This document shows positions 27,482-35,246 of a DNA stretch of 64,000 bases, piece by piece; positions within the stretch are counted from its first letter, which is position 1, and each line of letters opens with the position of its first letter. Position numbers and translations under genes: made by a program. The DNA is from Tropicimonas marinistellae (GTDB taxonomy: Bacteria > Pseudomonadota > Alphaproteobacteria > Rhodobacterales > Rhodobacteraceae), in contig NZ_LNCI01000003.1 of the NCBI RefSeq assembly GCF_001509585.1, forward strand, positions 496,001 to 560,000, given 5' to 3'. Below the pieces are notes generated by a model, which was not told the DNA's origin, did not search any database, and saw nothing but the letters and a program-made list of their open reading frames with translations.

Positions 27482-29026
27482 ATGAACGGTGCGGAATCCT
27501 TGGTAAAAACGCTTGTCGCCAATGGGGTGAACATCTGTTTCGCCAACCCGGGCACGTCGGAGATGCATTTCGTTGCCGCGCTGGACGCCCACCCGGAAAT
27601 GCGCTGCATTCTCAGCCTGTTCGAGGGCGGTGTTACAGGTGCTGCCGACGGATACTGGCGGATGGCGCGTCAGCCCGCTGCCACGTTGCTGCATCTCGCG
27701 CCGGGGTTCGGCAATGGCTATGCCAGCGTCCACAATGCCCGCAAGGGCTTTGGCGCGATGATCAATATCGTCGGCGAGCACGCAGACTATCACCTGAAAT
27801 ACGACGCGCCGCTTAAGGGCGATATCGAGGGCGTGACTCGGGGCGTGTCGGATTGGTTGCGCGTGTCGCAAGATTCGCTGTCGGTGGCGCGTGACGGGGC
27901 CGATGCGATCCGGGCCGCGCGTGACGGTAACGGGCAGATCGCGACACTTGTGCTGCCGGCGAATACTGCCTGGGAATCCGCCGAAGCGCCGGCCGGGCCG
28001 CTCGCGCCCACGCGCCTGCACCGGCCCCGGCCAGATCAGGTTGCCGCGGCGGCGGAGGCGTTGTGCCAACCGGGCGCGGCCCTGTTTGTCGGCGGTGCGG
28101 CGCTCTTTGGGGACGCGGCGCGGCGCGCGGGGCAAATCGCCAGCGCGACAGGCTGTCGGCTGATGGCCGACCTCTTCGTGCCCCGGATCGAACGCGGCGA
28201 GGGGGCCGTCGCGATCGAATGCATGCAATATCCGGTGATGGAAAACGTCGAGATCCTCCGCGATATCCGCCACATGGTGCTGCTTGGGGCAGGGGAGCCC
28301 GTGGCGTTCTTCGCCTATCCGGACAAGCCCTCGACCCCCGCGGCGCCCGATACGCGTATCCTCGACCTCTGTGGGCCGCGCATGGATATTCTCTGGTCGC
28401 TGGAAGCGCTGGCGAAAGCGACCGGGGCGGACGCCTCGCCGCCGGATGTCCGCCCGCTCGCCCTGCCGGAACTTCCCACGGGGCCAGCCGATCCGGTGAA
28501 GGTCGGGCAGGCGGTGGGCGCGTTGCTTCCCGAAAACGCGATCATCGCCAACGAGAGCATCACGGCGGGCCATCCGCTGATGCAAGGGACCCTGACCGCG
28601 CGGCGCCACGATGTGCTGAACAACCCTGGCGGGGCCATCGGAGCGGCGCTGCCATTGGCGCTCGGCGCGGCGGTTGCCTGCCCGGACCGGCGGGTGATTG
28701 CGGCCACCGGCGACGGTTCGGCGATGTACAACGTGCAATCTCTCTGGACCATGGCGCGCGAGCACCTCGACGTGACCGTGATCGTCTTCGCCAACCGCGG
28801 CTACCAGATCTTACGCGGGGAGTTGGCGAATGTCGGTGTGCCATCGGTCGGGCGGAATGCCGAACGCATGTTCAACGTCGAAGACCCGGTACTCGATTGG
28901 GTGGCGCTGGCTCAGGGTCACGGCGTCGACGCGGTGCGGGTGATGGACATGGACGCTTTCAATGCCGCCTTTGCCGATGCGGTGGCGCGTCCCGGCCCGT
29001 TCCTGATCGAGGTGGTCATCGACTGA
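27482..29026 (+). CDS. Thiamine-diphosphate-dependent enzyme, acetolactate synthase/benzoylformate decarboxylase-like
   Basis: The 514-residue product shows the three-domain TPP enzyme layout. The N-terminal PYR domain has FANPGTSEMHF and CILSLFEGGVTGAADGYWRM with the conserved Glu. The C-terminal PP domain has the TPP/Mg motif GDGSAMYNVQSLWTMA...FANRG (GDGS followed about 25 residues later by Asn). Overall form is that of acetolactate synthase large subunit-like proteins annotated in many proteobacteria and of benzoylformate decarboxylase. No small regulatory subunit is near. It converges on the first phnM-type gene 39 bp away. The substrate is a 2-oxo acid, but which one is not readable. 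GGAGGTGTTGCG before the ATG supports the start. Confidence 0.8.
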   Translation: MNGAESLVKTLVANGVNICFANPGTSEMHFVAALDAHPEMRCILSLFEGGVTGAADGYWRMARQPAATLLHLAPGFGNGYASVHNARKGFGAMINIVGEHADYHLKYDAPLKGDIEGVTRGVSDWLRVSQDSLSVARDGADAIRAARDGNGQIATLVLPANTAWESAEAPAGPLAPTRLHRPRPDQVAAAAEALCQPGAALFVGGAALFGDAARRAGQIASATGCRLMADLFVPRIERGEGAVAIECMQYPVMENVEILRDIRHMVLLGAGEPVAFFAYPDKPSTPAAPDTRILDLCGPRMDILWSLEALAKATGADASPPDVRPLALPELPTGPADPVKVGQAVGALLPENAIIANESITAGHPLMQGTLTARRHDVLNNPGGAIGAALPLALGAAVACPDRRVIAATGDGSAMYNVQSLWTMAREHLDVTVIVFANRGYQILRGELANVGVPSVGRNAERMFNVEDPVLDWVALAQGHGVDAVRVMDMDAFNAAFADAVARPGPFLIEVVID

Positions 29027-29065
29027 GCTGCGATCGGGTCAGCATGTCCCTTCGAACCATCGGGA

Positions 29066-30247
29066 CTATTCCGCCGCCATCTCCAGCGTGGCGGAGCCGC
29101 GGGCAAAGCGTTGCGCAGCGCCGTGACTGAGGTGGGTGAGCACGCCGCCAGCGATTGTCATTTCGATTGCGCGGGTTGCTTCGTTGACCGCCACCAGATC
29201 GGCCCGACGACCGAAATCGAGCGTGCCACGGTCGGGCAGTCGCAGGACCTCCGCCGGTTTACTGGACAGCATCGCCCAGGCATCGGGCAAGGAGAGCAGC
29301 CCCTTGTCGACCAGTATCCAGGCCGCCGCCGCGAGTGCGGGATAGTAGTAGTCTGAGACCAGCACATCGCAGAGGTTCTGCGCCACAAGATCGGCAGCGC
29401 GTATTCCACCGGACTGGCTGCCGCCGCGCACGATATTCGGCGCACCCAGCAATACCGGATCGTTCATTGCCTTCGCGGCTGCGGCGGCGCGGCGCGACGT
29501 CGGGAACTCGGCAATGCTGGCGCCGATCATCGAATAGGTTTCGCGGGTTTCGCCGTCGGGATCGTCGTGGCTACCGTAGCAGACGCCAAGGACGTCAAAG
29601 GCTTCCGCCAATCGGCAGAGATGACGCGGCACCTCCTTTTCGCGGGCGAGCAGATCTTCGACCAGCGCCATGTGCTGTTCCATGGTCCGGCCTTCGCGCT
29701 TCGCCCATTGCGTTACTTCCTCCGGGGACGTCTGTGCCATTTCAACCGCCTGATCCAGATGGTTGTTGAACACCACGTAATCCACGCCGAAACGCCTGAT
29801 TGCCGCGAGCATCCTGTCGCCGCTGTCGATCATATGCGTCTCGCAGCGCAATTGTACCCGCAGGTCCGTGCCCATGCGCGGGCGGTACGCGTTCTTGGCG
29901 GCCAGCAAGCGCTCGGCAAAATCGGGGCCGCGCAGTCCGCCTTCCCAGGACCAGCTCTGTGCCATCCAGGCCGTCGTCACCCCGTTGGCGGCTGCATCGC
30001 GGTCCACGGAGGCGAGGCCGATCTCGATGTCGAAAGGCGCGCGCGGGCGCGGCGCGATATGACGCTCGAAGGCGTCCCCATGCAGGTCGATGATGCCGGG
30101 CAATATCAGGTATCCGCGCATGTCCACTTCCGGCAGCGGACCCTTGGTGATCCGTCCGTCCGCAATCGCGAGCGAGCGGCGCTGAAGGGCGCCGTCGCGT
30201 AAGATTTGCGCGCCGGTGAAGCGCACAGGAGGAAGGGCCGTATGCAT
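29066..30247 (-). CDS. phnM: PhnM-type amidohydrolase, variant copy
   Basis: The 393-residue product is a PhnM-family amidohydrolase, related to the enzyme that hydrolyses alpha-D-ribose 1-methylphosphonate 5-triphosphate to the 5-phosphate and diphosphate. Key metal-binding region: PGIIDLHGDAFERHIAPRP (His-Gly-Asp in place of the usual His-Thr-Asp), then SHDDPDGETRE and GAPNIVRGGSQSGGIRAADL. It differs from the second PhnM-type gene of this window in the His-x-Asp block and in the following region (ASVDRDAAANGVTTAWMAQSWSWEGG). It lies directly behind phnF on the same strand, so it may form a separate unit with the regulator. Confidence 0.85.
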   Translation of the reverse strand: MHTALPPVRFTGAQILRDGALQRRSLAIADGRITKGPLPEVDMRGYLILPGIIDLHGDAFERHIAPRPRAPFDIEIGLASVDRDAAANGVTTAWMAQSWSWEGGLRGPDFAERLLAAKNAYRPRMGTDLRVQLRCETHMIDSGDRMLAAIRRFGVDYVVFNNHLDQAVEMAQTSPEEVTQWAKREGRTMEQHMALVEDLLAREKEVPRHLCRLAEAFDVLGVCYGSHDDPDGETRETYSMIGASIAEFPTSRRAAAAAKAMNDPVLLGAPNIVRGGSQSGGIRAADLVAQNLCDVLVSDYYYPALAAAAWILVDKGLLSLPDAWAMLSSKPAEVLRLPDRGTLDFGRRADLVAVNEATRAIEMTIAGGVLTHLSHGAAQRFARGSATLEMAAE

Positions 30248-30333
30248 CGTTAAGCTCGGGGCTGTCTGTGTTTCGTTCTGCCCGCTGGGGATAACTTTTT
30301 TCTGTATCGCGTATATGACACTACGTCACCTTT

Positions 30334-31050
30334 TCACTCGTTCTCACCGGAGAGTGAAAGCGTGACACGGTCGCCGGCAAACCACGTCCGCCCGAATTCC
30401 ACTGGTGTGCTGTCCGGGCCTACGTTGAGCGAAACGCTCCGCAGTATCGGATCCCCTTCGCGGATTGCCAGGTGCAGCGCCTGCGTGGCGCTCGCCAGTT
30501 TTGCCGTGATCCGCGTCCAGGCGCGGGTATAGTCGTCGATCCCCTCGCAGGCGAGTGCCCTGGTGACAGATGTTGTCTCTTCTATTCGCTCGCGCAGGCC
30601 TGGAAGACGGTCCGCCGGAAAGGCGCTGCTGGCGAGCGCGATCGGCGTATCATCCGCGTAGGAAACTCCCTCGTACACGTGCACCATTCGTCCCGGTTCG
30701 ATCCGCAGCGCCTCCGCCTCGCGGGCATTCGCCGCGCGTGTCTCCAACAGCAGGATCTTCCGTGTCGGCGTCCGACCTGCAGCCAGCAGGTTCTGTGAGA
30801 AGCGCACGCGGCGGCCCAATGGGTATTCTGTCGTGGCGGTGGCGACGAAGGAGCCCGCGCCGCGGCGCGTGTGCACATGGCCGCGCTCGACCAGATCGGC
30901 AAGCGCTCGGCGAACGGTATGCCGGTTCACACCGAAACGCGCCGAAAACGCGGCTTCCGTGGGCAGCTTGTCGCCGGGGCGGTAGTGCCCTTCGGCGATC
31001 TCGCCCCGAAGGGTCTCGGCGATGGATTTCCAGACGGCTGTTCGGGACAT
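30334..31050 (-). CDS. phnF: PhnF, GntR/HutC-family regulator of phosphonate use
   Basis: The 238-residue product has an N-terminal winged helix of the GntR type (LRGEIAEGHYRPGDKLPTEAAFSARFGVNRHTVRRALADLVERGHVHTRRGAGSFV) and a C-terminal UTRA effector domain ending in VSLNVGPDSTPVEFGRTWFAGDRVTLSL, the usual HutC/PhnF form. It is divergent from phnG with about 100 bp between them. In characterised systems PhnF represses the phn operon, and a candidate operator lies in that gap. The variant phnM-type gene follows downstream on the same strand. Confidence 0.9.
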   Translation of the reverse strand: MSRTAVWKSIAETLRGEIAEGHYRPGDKLPTEAAFSARFGVNRHTVRRALADLVERGHVHTRRGAGSFVATATTEYPLGRRVRFSQNLLAAGRTPTRKILLLETRAANAREAEALRIEPGRMVHVYEGVSYADDTPIALASSAFPADRLPGLRERIEETTSVTRALACEGIDDYTRAWTRITAKLASATQALHLAIREGDPILRSVSLNVGPDSTPVEFGRTWFAGDRVTLSLSGENE

Positions 31051-31104
31051 CGTGTCACCAAAGCTTCATGTAGCGGCGATTGCGAAACCCGGATCGGGCC
31101 TGTA

Positions 31105-31134
31105 TTTGTCTAGTTGTATAGATACTTCGACAAA
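31105..31134. promoter_or_regulatory. Candidate PhnF operator in the phnF/phnG gap
   Basis: The AT-rich core TTGTATAGATAC (31114-31125) resembles the known PhnF site TGGTATAGACCA of other bacteria (GTATAGA shared). It lies inside a larger inverted repeat: TTTGTC (31105-31110) and GACAAA (31129-31134) with an 18-nt spacer. The site is 15 bp before the phnG ATG and about 55 bp before phnF, so it could serve both promoters. Confidence 0.55.
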
Positions 31135-31148
31135 TCGGCAAGTTGTCC

Positions 31149-31598
31149 ATGATATCGCACACAGACGACAGGAAAACCTGGATGAGCCTTCTGGCAAAGA
31201 CGCCCGGCGACGCGCTGGAGGCGTGTTTGGCGGGGCTGGATGACGTGCCCGGGGCGCAGCTTTTGCGGGCGCCGGAAATCGGCGGCGTCATGGTGCGCGG
31301 CCGGATGGGCGGTACGGGCCAGCCTTTCAACTTGGGCGAAATGACCGTCACGCGCTGTTCGCTTCGGTTGGCGGGGGGGCAGGTCGGGCACGGCTATGTG
31401 CAGGGCCGCGACAAGCGCGCGGCCCGCTGCGCGGCACTTGTCGATGCGCTGATGCAGACCGATCGTGCCGCGGAGGTGCGGGCGGCCGTGCTCGAACCGC
31501 TTGCCGCCGAATTGTCGGCCCGCAGCCATGCGCGCGCGGCCCGCGCCGCGGCAACGAAGGTCGAGTTTTTCACCATGGTGCGGGGAGAGGACATATGA
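31149..31598 (+). CDS. phnG: PhnG, C-P lyase core subunit
   Basis: The 149-residue product matches PhnG, a core subunit of the carbon-phosphorus lyase complex (PhnGHIJK). Recognisable features are KTWMSLLAKTPGDALE at the N terminus, LLRAPEIGGVMVRGRMGGTGQPFNLGEMTVTRC, and GHGYVQGRDKRAARCAALVDAL. I started at the first ATG; an alternative start 11 codons on has a better AGGAA signal but would cut the family's RxxWM opening. The gene overlaps phnH by four bases (ATGA) and begins the phn operon. Confidence 0.92.
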   Translation: MISHTDDRKTWMSLLAKTPGDALEACLAGLDDVPGAQLLRAPEIGGVMVRGRMGGTGQPFNLGEMTVTRCSLRLAGGQVGHGYVQGRDKRAARCAALVDALMQTDRAAEVRAAVLEPLAAELSARSHARAARAAATKVEFFTMVRGEDI

Positions 31599-32182
31599 GG
31601 TCGCAATCCCTGGAGGGCGGATTTCCGGATGCGCCGGTAGACGCGGCTTGCGCCTTCAGGGCGGCGCTGGAGGCGATGGCGCGCCCCGGCAGGATCTACG
31701 ACATTGCCGGAGCCCGGCCGCCCGCGCCGCTCTCGGTGGCCGCCGGTACCTTGCTCCTGACGCTCGTCGATCAGGAAACGCCGCTCTTTCTTGCCGGTTC
31801 AGCCGATTGTCCGTCGGTTCGGGAGTGGCTGGCGTTTCATACGGGCGCACCTCTTGTCGGGGCGGAAACCGCACAGTTCGCGCTCGGCACCTGGGAGGCG
31901 CTCTTGCCGCTGGACCTCTACCGCCGGGGCGAGCCGGCCTATCCCGACCGGTCGGCGACGTTGATCGTGGAGATGCCTGCGCTCTCGGAGACGGGGCCGA
32001 TATTGATCGGGCCGGGGATCGAGGCCGATGCCCGGTTGAACCTGCCGGATCCGGCGGCTTTCCAGGCCAACGCGGCGCAGTTTCCGCTCGGGCTGGATTT
32101 CTTCTTCTGCGCGGGCGCGCGTCTCGCGGCGCTGCCTCGTACCACACGAATTTCGGAGGCCCCCGGATGTATGTCGCGGTAA
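31595..32182 (+). CDS. phnH: PhnH, C-P lyase core subunit
   Basis: The 195-residue product is PhnH, which forms the core of the C-P lyase with PhnG, PhnI and PhnJ. Typical features are GGFPDAPVDAACAFRAALEAMARPGRI at the N terminus and ALLPLDLYRRGEPAYPDRSATLIVE in the middle, with GLDFFFCAGARLAALPRTTR near the end. It overlaps phnG by four bases (ATGA) and phnI by 16 bases. The coupling is what is expected for stoichiometric complex subunits. Confidence 0.92.
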   Translation: MRSQSLEGGFPDAPVDAACAFRAALEAMARPGRIYDIAGARPPAPLSVAAGTLLLTLVDQETPLFLAGSADCPSVREWLAFHTGAPLVGAETAQFALGTWEALLPLDLYRRGEPAYPDRSATLIVEMPALSETGPILIGPGIEADARLNLPDPAAFQANAAQFPLGLDFFFCAGARLAALPRTTRISEAPGCMSR

Positions 32183-33276
32183 AAGGCGGCGAACGCGCCA
32201 TCGAGAACGCCCATGCCTGGTTAGCGGAGGAGCGGCGCGGCGACCTCGCCGTCGCGGAGCTGTCGGTTGCGCAGATCCGGGAGCAACTGCGGCTCGCGGT
32301 AAACAGGGTGATGGCGGAAGGGTCGCTCTACGATCCGGACTTGGCGGCGCTTGCAATCAAGCAGGCGCGCGGCGACCTGATCGAAGCGATCTTCCTCGTG
32401 CGCGCCTACCGCACGACGCTGCCGCGTTTCGGCGCGAGCCGCCCGGTGGAAACGGGCGACATGGCGTGCGACCGCCGGATATCGGCCACCTTCAAGGATG
32501 CGCCGGGCGGGCAGGTGCTTGGCCCCACGTTCGACTACACCCATCGGCTCATGGATTTTGCCTTGGCCGCGGAGGGGGAGGACGCCGGTGCGGGGCCAGA
32601 GGTGCCCCGAGGTGTGCCGACCGAAGAGCCGGTGCCGCATATCACCGAGTTCCTCAACCGTGACGGCATGATCGAGAGGGAACCGGACGGTAACGACGAG
32701 CCCCCCGACCTGACGCGCGCGCCGCTGGAATTTCCGGCGGACCGGCCGCTGCGGCTTCAGAACCTGACGCGCGGCGACGAGGGGTTCCTCCTGGGCCTCG
32801 CCTATTCCACGCAGCGCGGCTACGCCCGCAGCCATGCCTTCGTGGGCGAATTGCGCGTCGGCACCGTCGCGGTGGAGATGGATATCCCGGAACTCGGTTT
32901 CGCCATCGAGATCGGCGAGGTGGACCTTACCGAATGCGAGACCGTGAACCAGTTCAAGGGGTCGAAGACGGAGCCGCCCCAGTTCACGCGCGGCTACGGG
33001 CTCGTCTTTGGCATGTCGGAGCGCAAGGCCATCGCGATGGCGCTGGTGGATCGGGCGCTACGGACGCGGGAATTGGGGGAGGACAACCTCGGCGCGCCGG
33101 CACAGGACGAGGAATTCGTACTGGCGCATTCGGACAATGTTCAGGCGACGGGATTTCTGGAGCACATAAAGCTGCCCCACTACGTCGACTTCCAATCGGA
33201 ACTGGAACTCGTGCGGCGGCTCCGGCGCGAGGCCGCGCTGGCGGCATCCGCGCAACAAGCGGAGGCGGTCGAATGA
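32167..33276 (+). CDS. phnI: PhnI, nucleosidase subunit of C-P lyase
   Basis: The 369-residue product is PhnI, which with PhnG/H/L catalyses ribosylation: it attaches alkylphosphonate to the ribose C1 of ATP, releasing adenine. The start MYVAVKGGERAIENAHAWL is the family opening, with GGAGG eight bases upstream. The long internal homology includes TFDYTHRLMDFALAAEG, HITEFLNRDGMIE and ATGFLEHIKLPHYVDFQSEL. It overlaps the 3' end of phnH. The reading frame extends far upstream of the start in the other phn genes but is not coding there. Its stop overlaps an ATG of a small frame in front of phnJ. Confidence 0.93.
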   Translation: MYVAVKGGERAIENAHAWLAEERRGDLAVAELSVAQIREQLRLAVNRVMAEGSLYDPDLAALAIKQARGDLIEAIFLVRAYRTTLPRFGASRPVETGDMACDRRISATFKDAPGGQVLGPTFDYTHRLMDFALAAEGEDAGAGPEVPRGVPTEEPVPHITEFLNRDGMIEREPDGNDEPPDLTRAPLEFPADRPLRLQNLTRGDEGFLLGLAYSTQRGYARSHAFVGELRVGTVAVEMDIPELGFAIEIGEVDLTECETVNQFKGSKTEPPQFTRGYGLVFGMSERKAIAMALVDRALRTRELGEDNLGAPAQDEEFVLAHSDNVQATGFLEHIKLPHYVDFQSELELVRRLRREAALAASAQQAEAVE

Positions 33277-33304
33277 ATCTCGAACGACCGCTGCGGGGGA
33301 AGGG

Positions 33305-33451
33305 TTACTTCTCGGAGCCGGTGTTGATCAACCAGCCGCCGGGACCGGCGACGGTGTCGGGCAGAACCGCGATCAGCGTTTCATGCACCAGGCAACAGGC
33401 GAGGAAGCTCATGATCACCTCTCCGACGGTGATCTGCGACAGCCACTCCAT
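33305..33451 (-). CDS. Small hydrophobic ORF antisense within the phnI-phnJ gap
   Basis: A 48-codon minus-strand frame opens MEWLSQITVGEVIMSF and has an excellent ribosome binding site, GGAGGGACC, five bases before the ATG. Nearly all codons end in G or C, as in true genes of this genome. Residues about 9-33 are hydrophobic (VIMSFLACCLVHETLIAVL) and could form one membrane segment. It lies in the 230-bp gap between phnI and phnJ, opposite to the operon. A competing 79-codon plus-strand frame (33273-33512) overlaps phnI by ATGA and phnJ by GTGA but has much less biased third positions. Only one of the two is likely to be real; I favour the minus-strand one. Confidence 0.5.
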   Translation of the reverse strand: MEWLSQITVGEVIMSFLACCLVHETLIAVLPDTVAGPGGWLINTGSEK

Positions 33452-33508
33452 TGGTCCCTCCAATACCGCTTACATGGCGCCAAGATTTCAGCGAATTGGG
33501 GCAAAGAC

Positions 33509-34393
33509 GTGACGAGAGAGAGACAGACTACGTACAATTACGCATATCTCGACGAGCAGACGAAGCGAATGATACGGCGCGCCCTGCTCAAGGCACTGGC
33601 TGTGCCGGGTTACCAAGTGCCCTTCGCCAGCCGCGAAATGCCCATGCCCTACGGCTGGGGAACGGGCGGGGTGCAGGTCTCGGCCGCGGTGCTGACGCCG
33701 GATGACCGGCTCAAGGTCATCGACCAGGGGGCGGACGACACAACGAATGCGGTCTCGATCCGGAAGTTTTTTGAGCGCACCGCGCAGGTGGAGACAACGG
33801 AGCGTACCGCCGACGCCACGGTGATCCAAACCCGACATCGCATTCCGGAAACCGAACTGGTGGATGGGCAGATCCTCGTCTACCAGGTGCCGATTCCGGA
33901 GCCGCTGCGGTTTCTGGAACCGCGGGAGACAGAGACGCGGAAGATGCACGAACTCGAGGAATACGGGCTCATGCATGTGAAGCTCTACGAGGACATTGCC
34001 CGGCACGGAACCATCGCCACCTCCTACGCATACCCGGTGAAGGTGGAAAATCGTTACGTGATGGACCCGTCGCCGATCCCGAAATTCGATAATCCCAAGA
34101 TGCGCATGGGAGCGATCCAGCTTTTCGGGGCCGGACGGGAGCAGCGGATCTACGCATTGCCGCCGTGGACCGACGTGGTCAGCCTCGATTTCGAGGACCA
34201 TCCGTTCGACCCGAGCAAGGCCGATCATCCCTGCGCCCTCTGCGGGGCCGAGGACAGCTATCTCGACGAGGTGATCGTGGACGATGCGGGCGGGCGGATG
34301 TTCGTCTGTTCCGACACGGATTTCTGCCGTGCGCGTCGCGACGCCGGTCACCGCGGTGCCACGGGCAGACCGGCCGCGGAGGGCGCGGCATGA
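33509..34393 (+). CDS. phnJ: PhnJ, radical SAM C-P lyase
   Basis: The 294-residue product is PhnJ, the catalytic subunit that cleaves the C-P bond of 5-phosphoribosyl 1-alkylphosphonate, giving alkane and phosphoribosyl 1,2-cyclic phosphate. The PhnJ-specific 4Fe-4S motif is intact near the C terminus: CALC, then after 21 residues C and after five more C (CX2CX21CX5C). Other blocks are YAYLDEQTKRMIRRALLKA, MPMPYGWGTGGVQ and IPETELVDGQILVYQVPIPEPLRF. I started at a GTG with GGGGC eight bases upstream, because the usual MTTYNYAYLDEQ start reads QTTYNYAYLDEQ here; this gives an N terminus extended by five residues. Confidence 0.93.
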   Translation: MTRERQTTYNYAYLDEQTKRMIRRALLKALAVPGYQVPFASREMPMPYGWGTGGVQVSAAVLTPDDRLKVIDQGADDTTNAVSIRKFFERTAQVETTERTADATVIQTRHRIPETELVDGQILVYQVPIPEPLRFLEPRETETRKMHELEEYGLMHVKLYEDIARHGTIATSYAYPVKVENRYVMDPSPIPKFDNPKMRMGAIQLFGAGREQRIYALPPWTDVVSLDFEDHPFDPSKADHPCALCGAEDSYLDEVIVDDAGGRMFVCSDTDFCRARRDAGHRGATGRPAAEGAA

Positions 34394-34472
34394 ATGACGA
34401 GGCAAAAGATTGCCGGCGACCTATCACCGGAGCTCTCTCGATGGCGCAGGCACGAAACGGAGGGTTCGGGGA

Positions 34473-35243
34473 ATGAAGCCGCTTCTGTCGGTCCGGGATG
34501 TAACCAAGCGCTACGGCGCTCGCATCGGTTGCGCGGATGTGTCCTTCGACCTCTATCCCGGCGAAGTGATGGGGATCGTTGGCGAGAGCGGGTCAGGGAA
34601 GTCCACGCTGCTGAATTGCCTCGCCGGCCACCTGGCGCCGGATGCGGGGCTAGTGCGTTTCGATACTCGGGACGGCGGCATGCGCGATACGATCACCATG
34701 TCGGAACCCGAGCGCCGGATGCTGGCGCGCACCGACTGGGCCTTCGTGCATCAGAATGCGCGCGACGGGCTGCGCATGTCGGTCTCGGCCGGTGGTAACG
34801 TGGGCGAACGCTTGATGGCCGTTGGCGCACGGAACTACGGGACCATCCGCGCATCGGCCGAAGACTGGCTAGGCCGCGTGGAGATCGACACCACGCGTAT
34901 CGACGACCGGCCAAGCGCATTTTCCGGCGGTATGCAGCAGCGTCTGCAAATCGCCCGAAACCTTGTGACAGCCCCGCGTCTGGTCTTCATGGATGAGCCT
35001 ACCGGCGGGCTTGACGTGTCCGTTCAGGCGCGGTTGCTGGACCTGCTTCGCGGCTTGGTGCGCGATATGGGGCTCAGTGCGATCGTTGTGACCCACGACC
35101 TTGCGGTGGTCCGCCTGCTCGCGCACCGGCTGATAGTGATGAAGGACGGACATGCCGTGGAGGCCGGATTGACGGACCAGGTCTTGGATGATCCGCAGCA
35201 TGCGTATACGCAACTGCTCGTGTCTTCGGTGCTTCAGGTCTGA
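34473..35243 (+). CDS. phnK: PhnK, ABC-type ATPase of the C-P lyase complex
   Basis: The 256-residue product is an ABC ATPase: Walker A GESGSGKST, Q-loop VHQNARDG, signature SGGMQQ, Walker B LVFMDEP and the switch His in VVTHDLA. The spacing DVSFDLYPGEVMGIVGESG and the C-terminal DDPQHAYTQLLVSSVL match PhnK, which binds the PhnGHIJ core rather than a permease. It follows phnJ at 79 bp. GGAGGG lies upstream of the ATG chosen; an earlier in-frame ATG adds 21 residues with no family match. Confidence 0.9.
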   Translation: MKPLLSVRDVTKRYGARIGCADVSFDLYPGEVMGIVGESGSGKSTLLNCLAGHLAPDAGLVRFDTRDGGMRDTITMSEPERRMLARTDWAFVHQNARDGLRMSVSAGGNVGERLMAVGARNYGTIRASAEDWLGRVEIDTTRIDDRPSAFSGGMQQRLQIARNLVTAPRLVFMDEPTGGLDVSVQARLLDLLRGLVRDMGLSAIVVTHDLAVVRLLAHRLIVMKDGHAVEAGLTDQVLDDPQHAYTQLLVSSVLQV

Positions 35244-35246
35244 GCC

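Noticed and set aside
31465-32166. Upstream extension of the phnI frame
   Set aside because: Overlaps phnG and phnH in a different frame and matches no PhnI sequence; true start has GGAGG and the family's N terminus.
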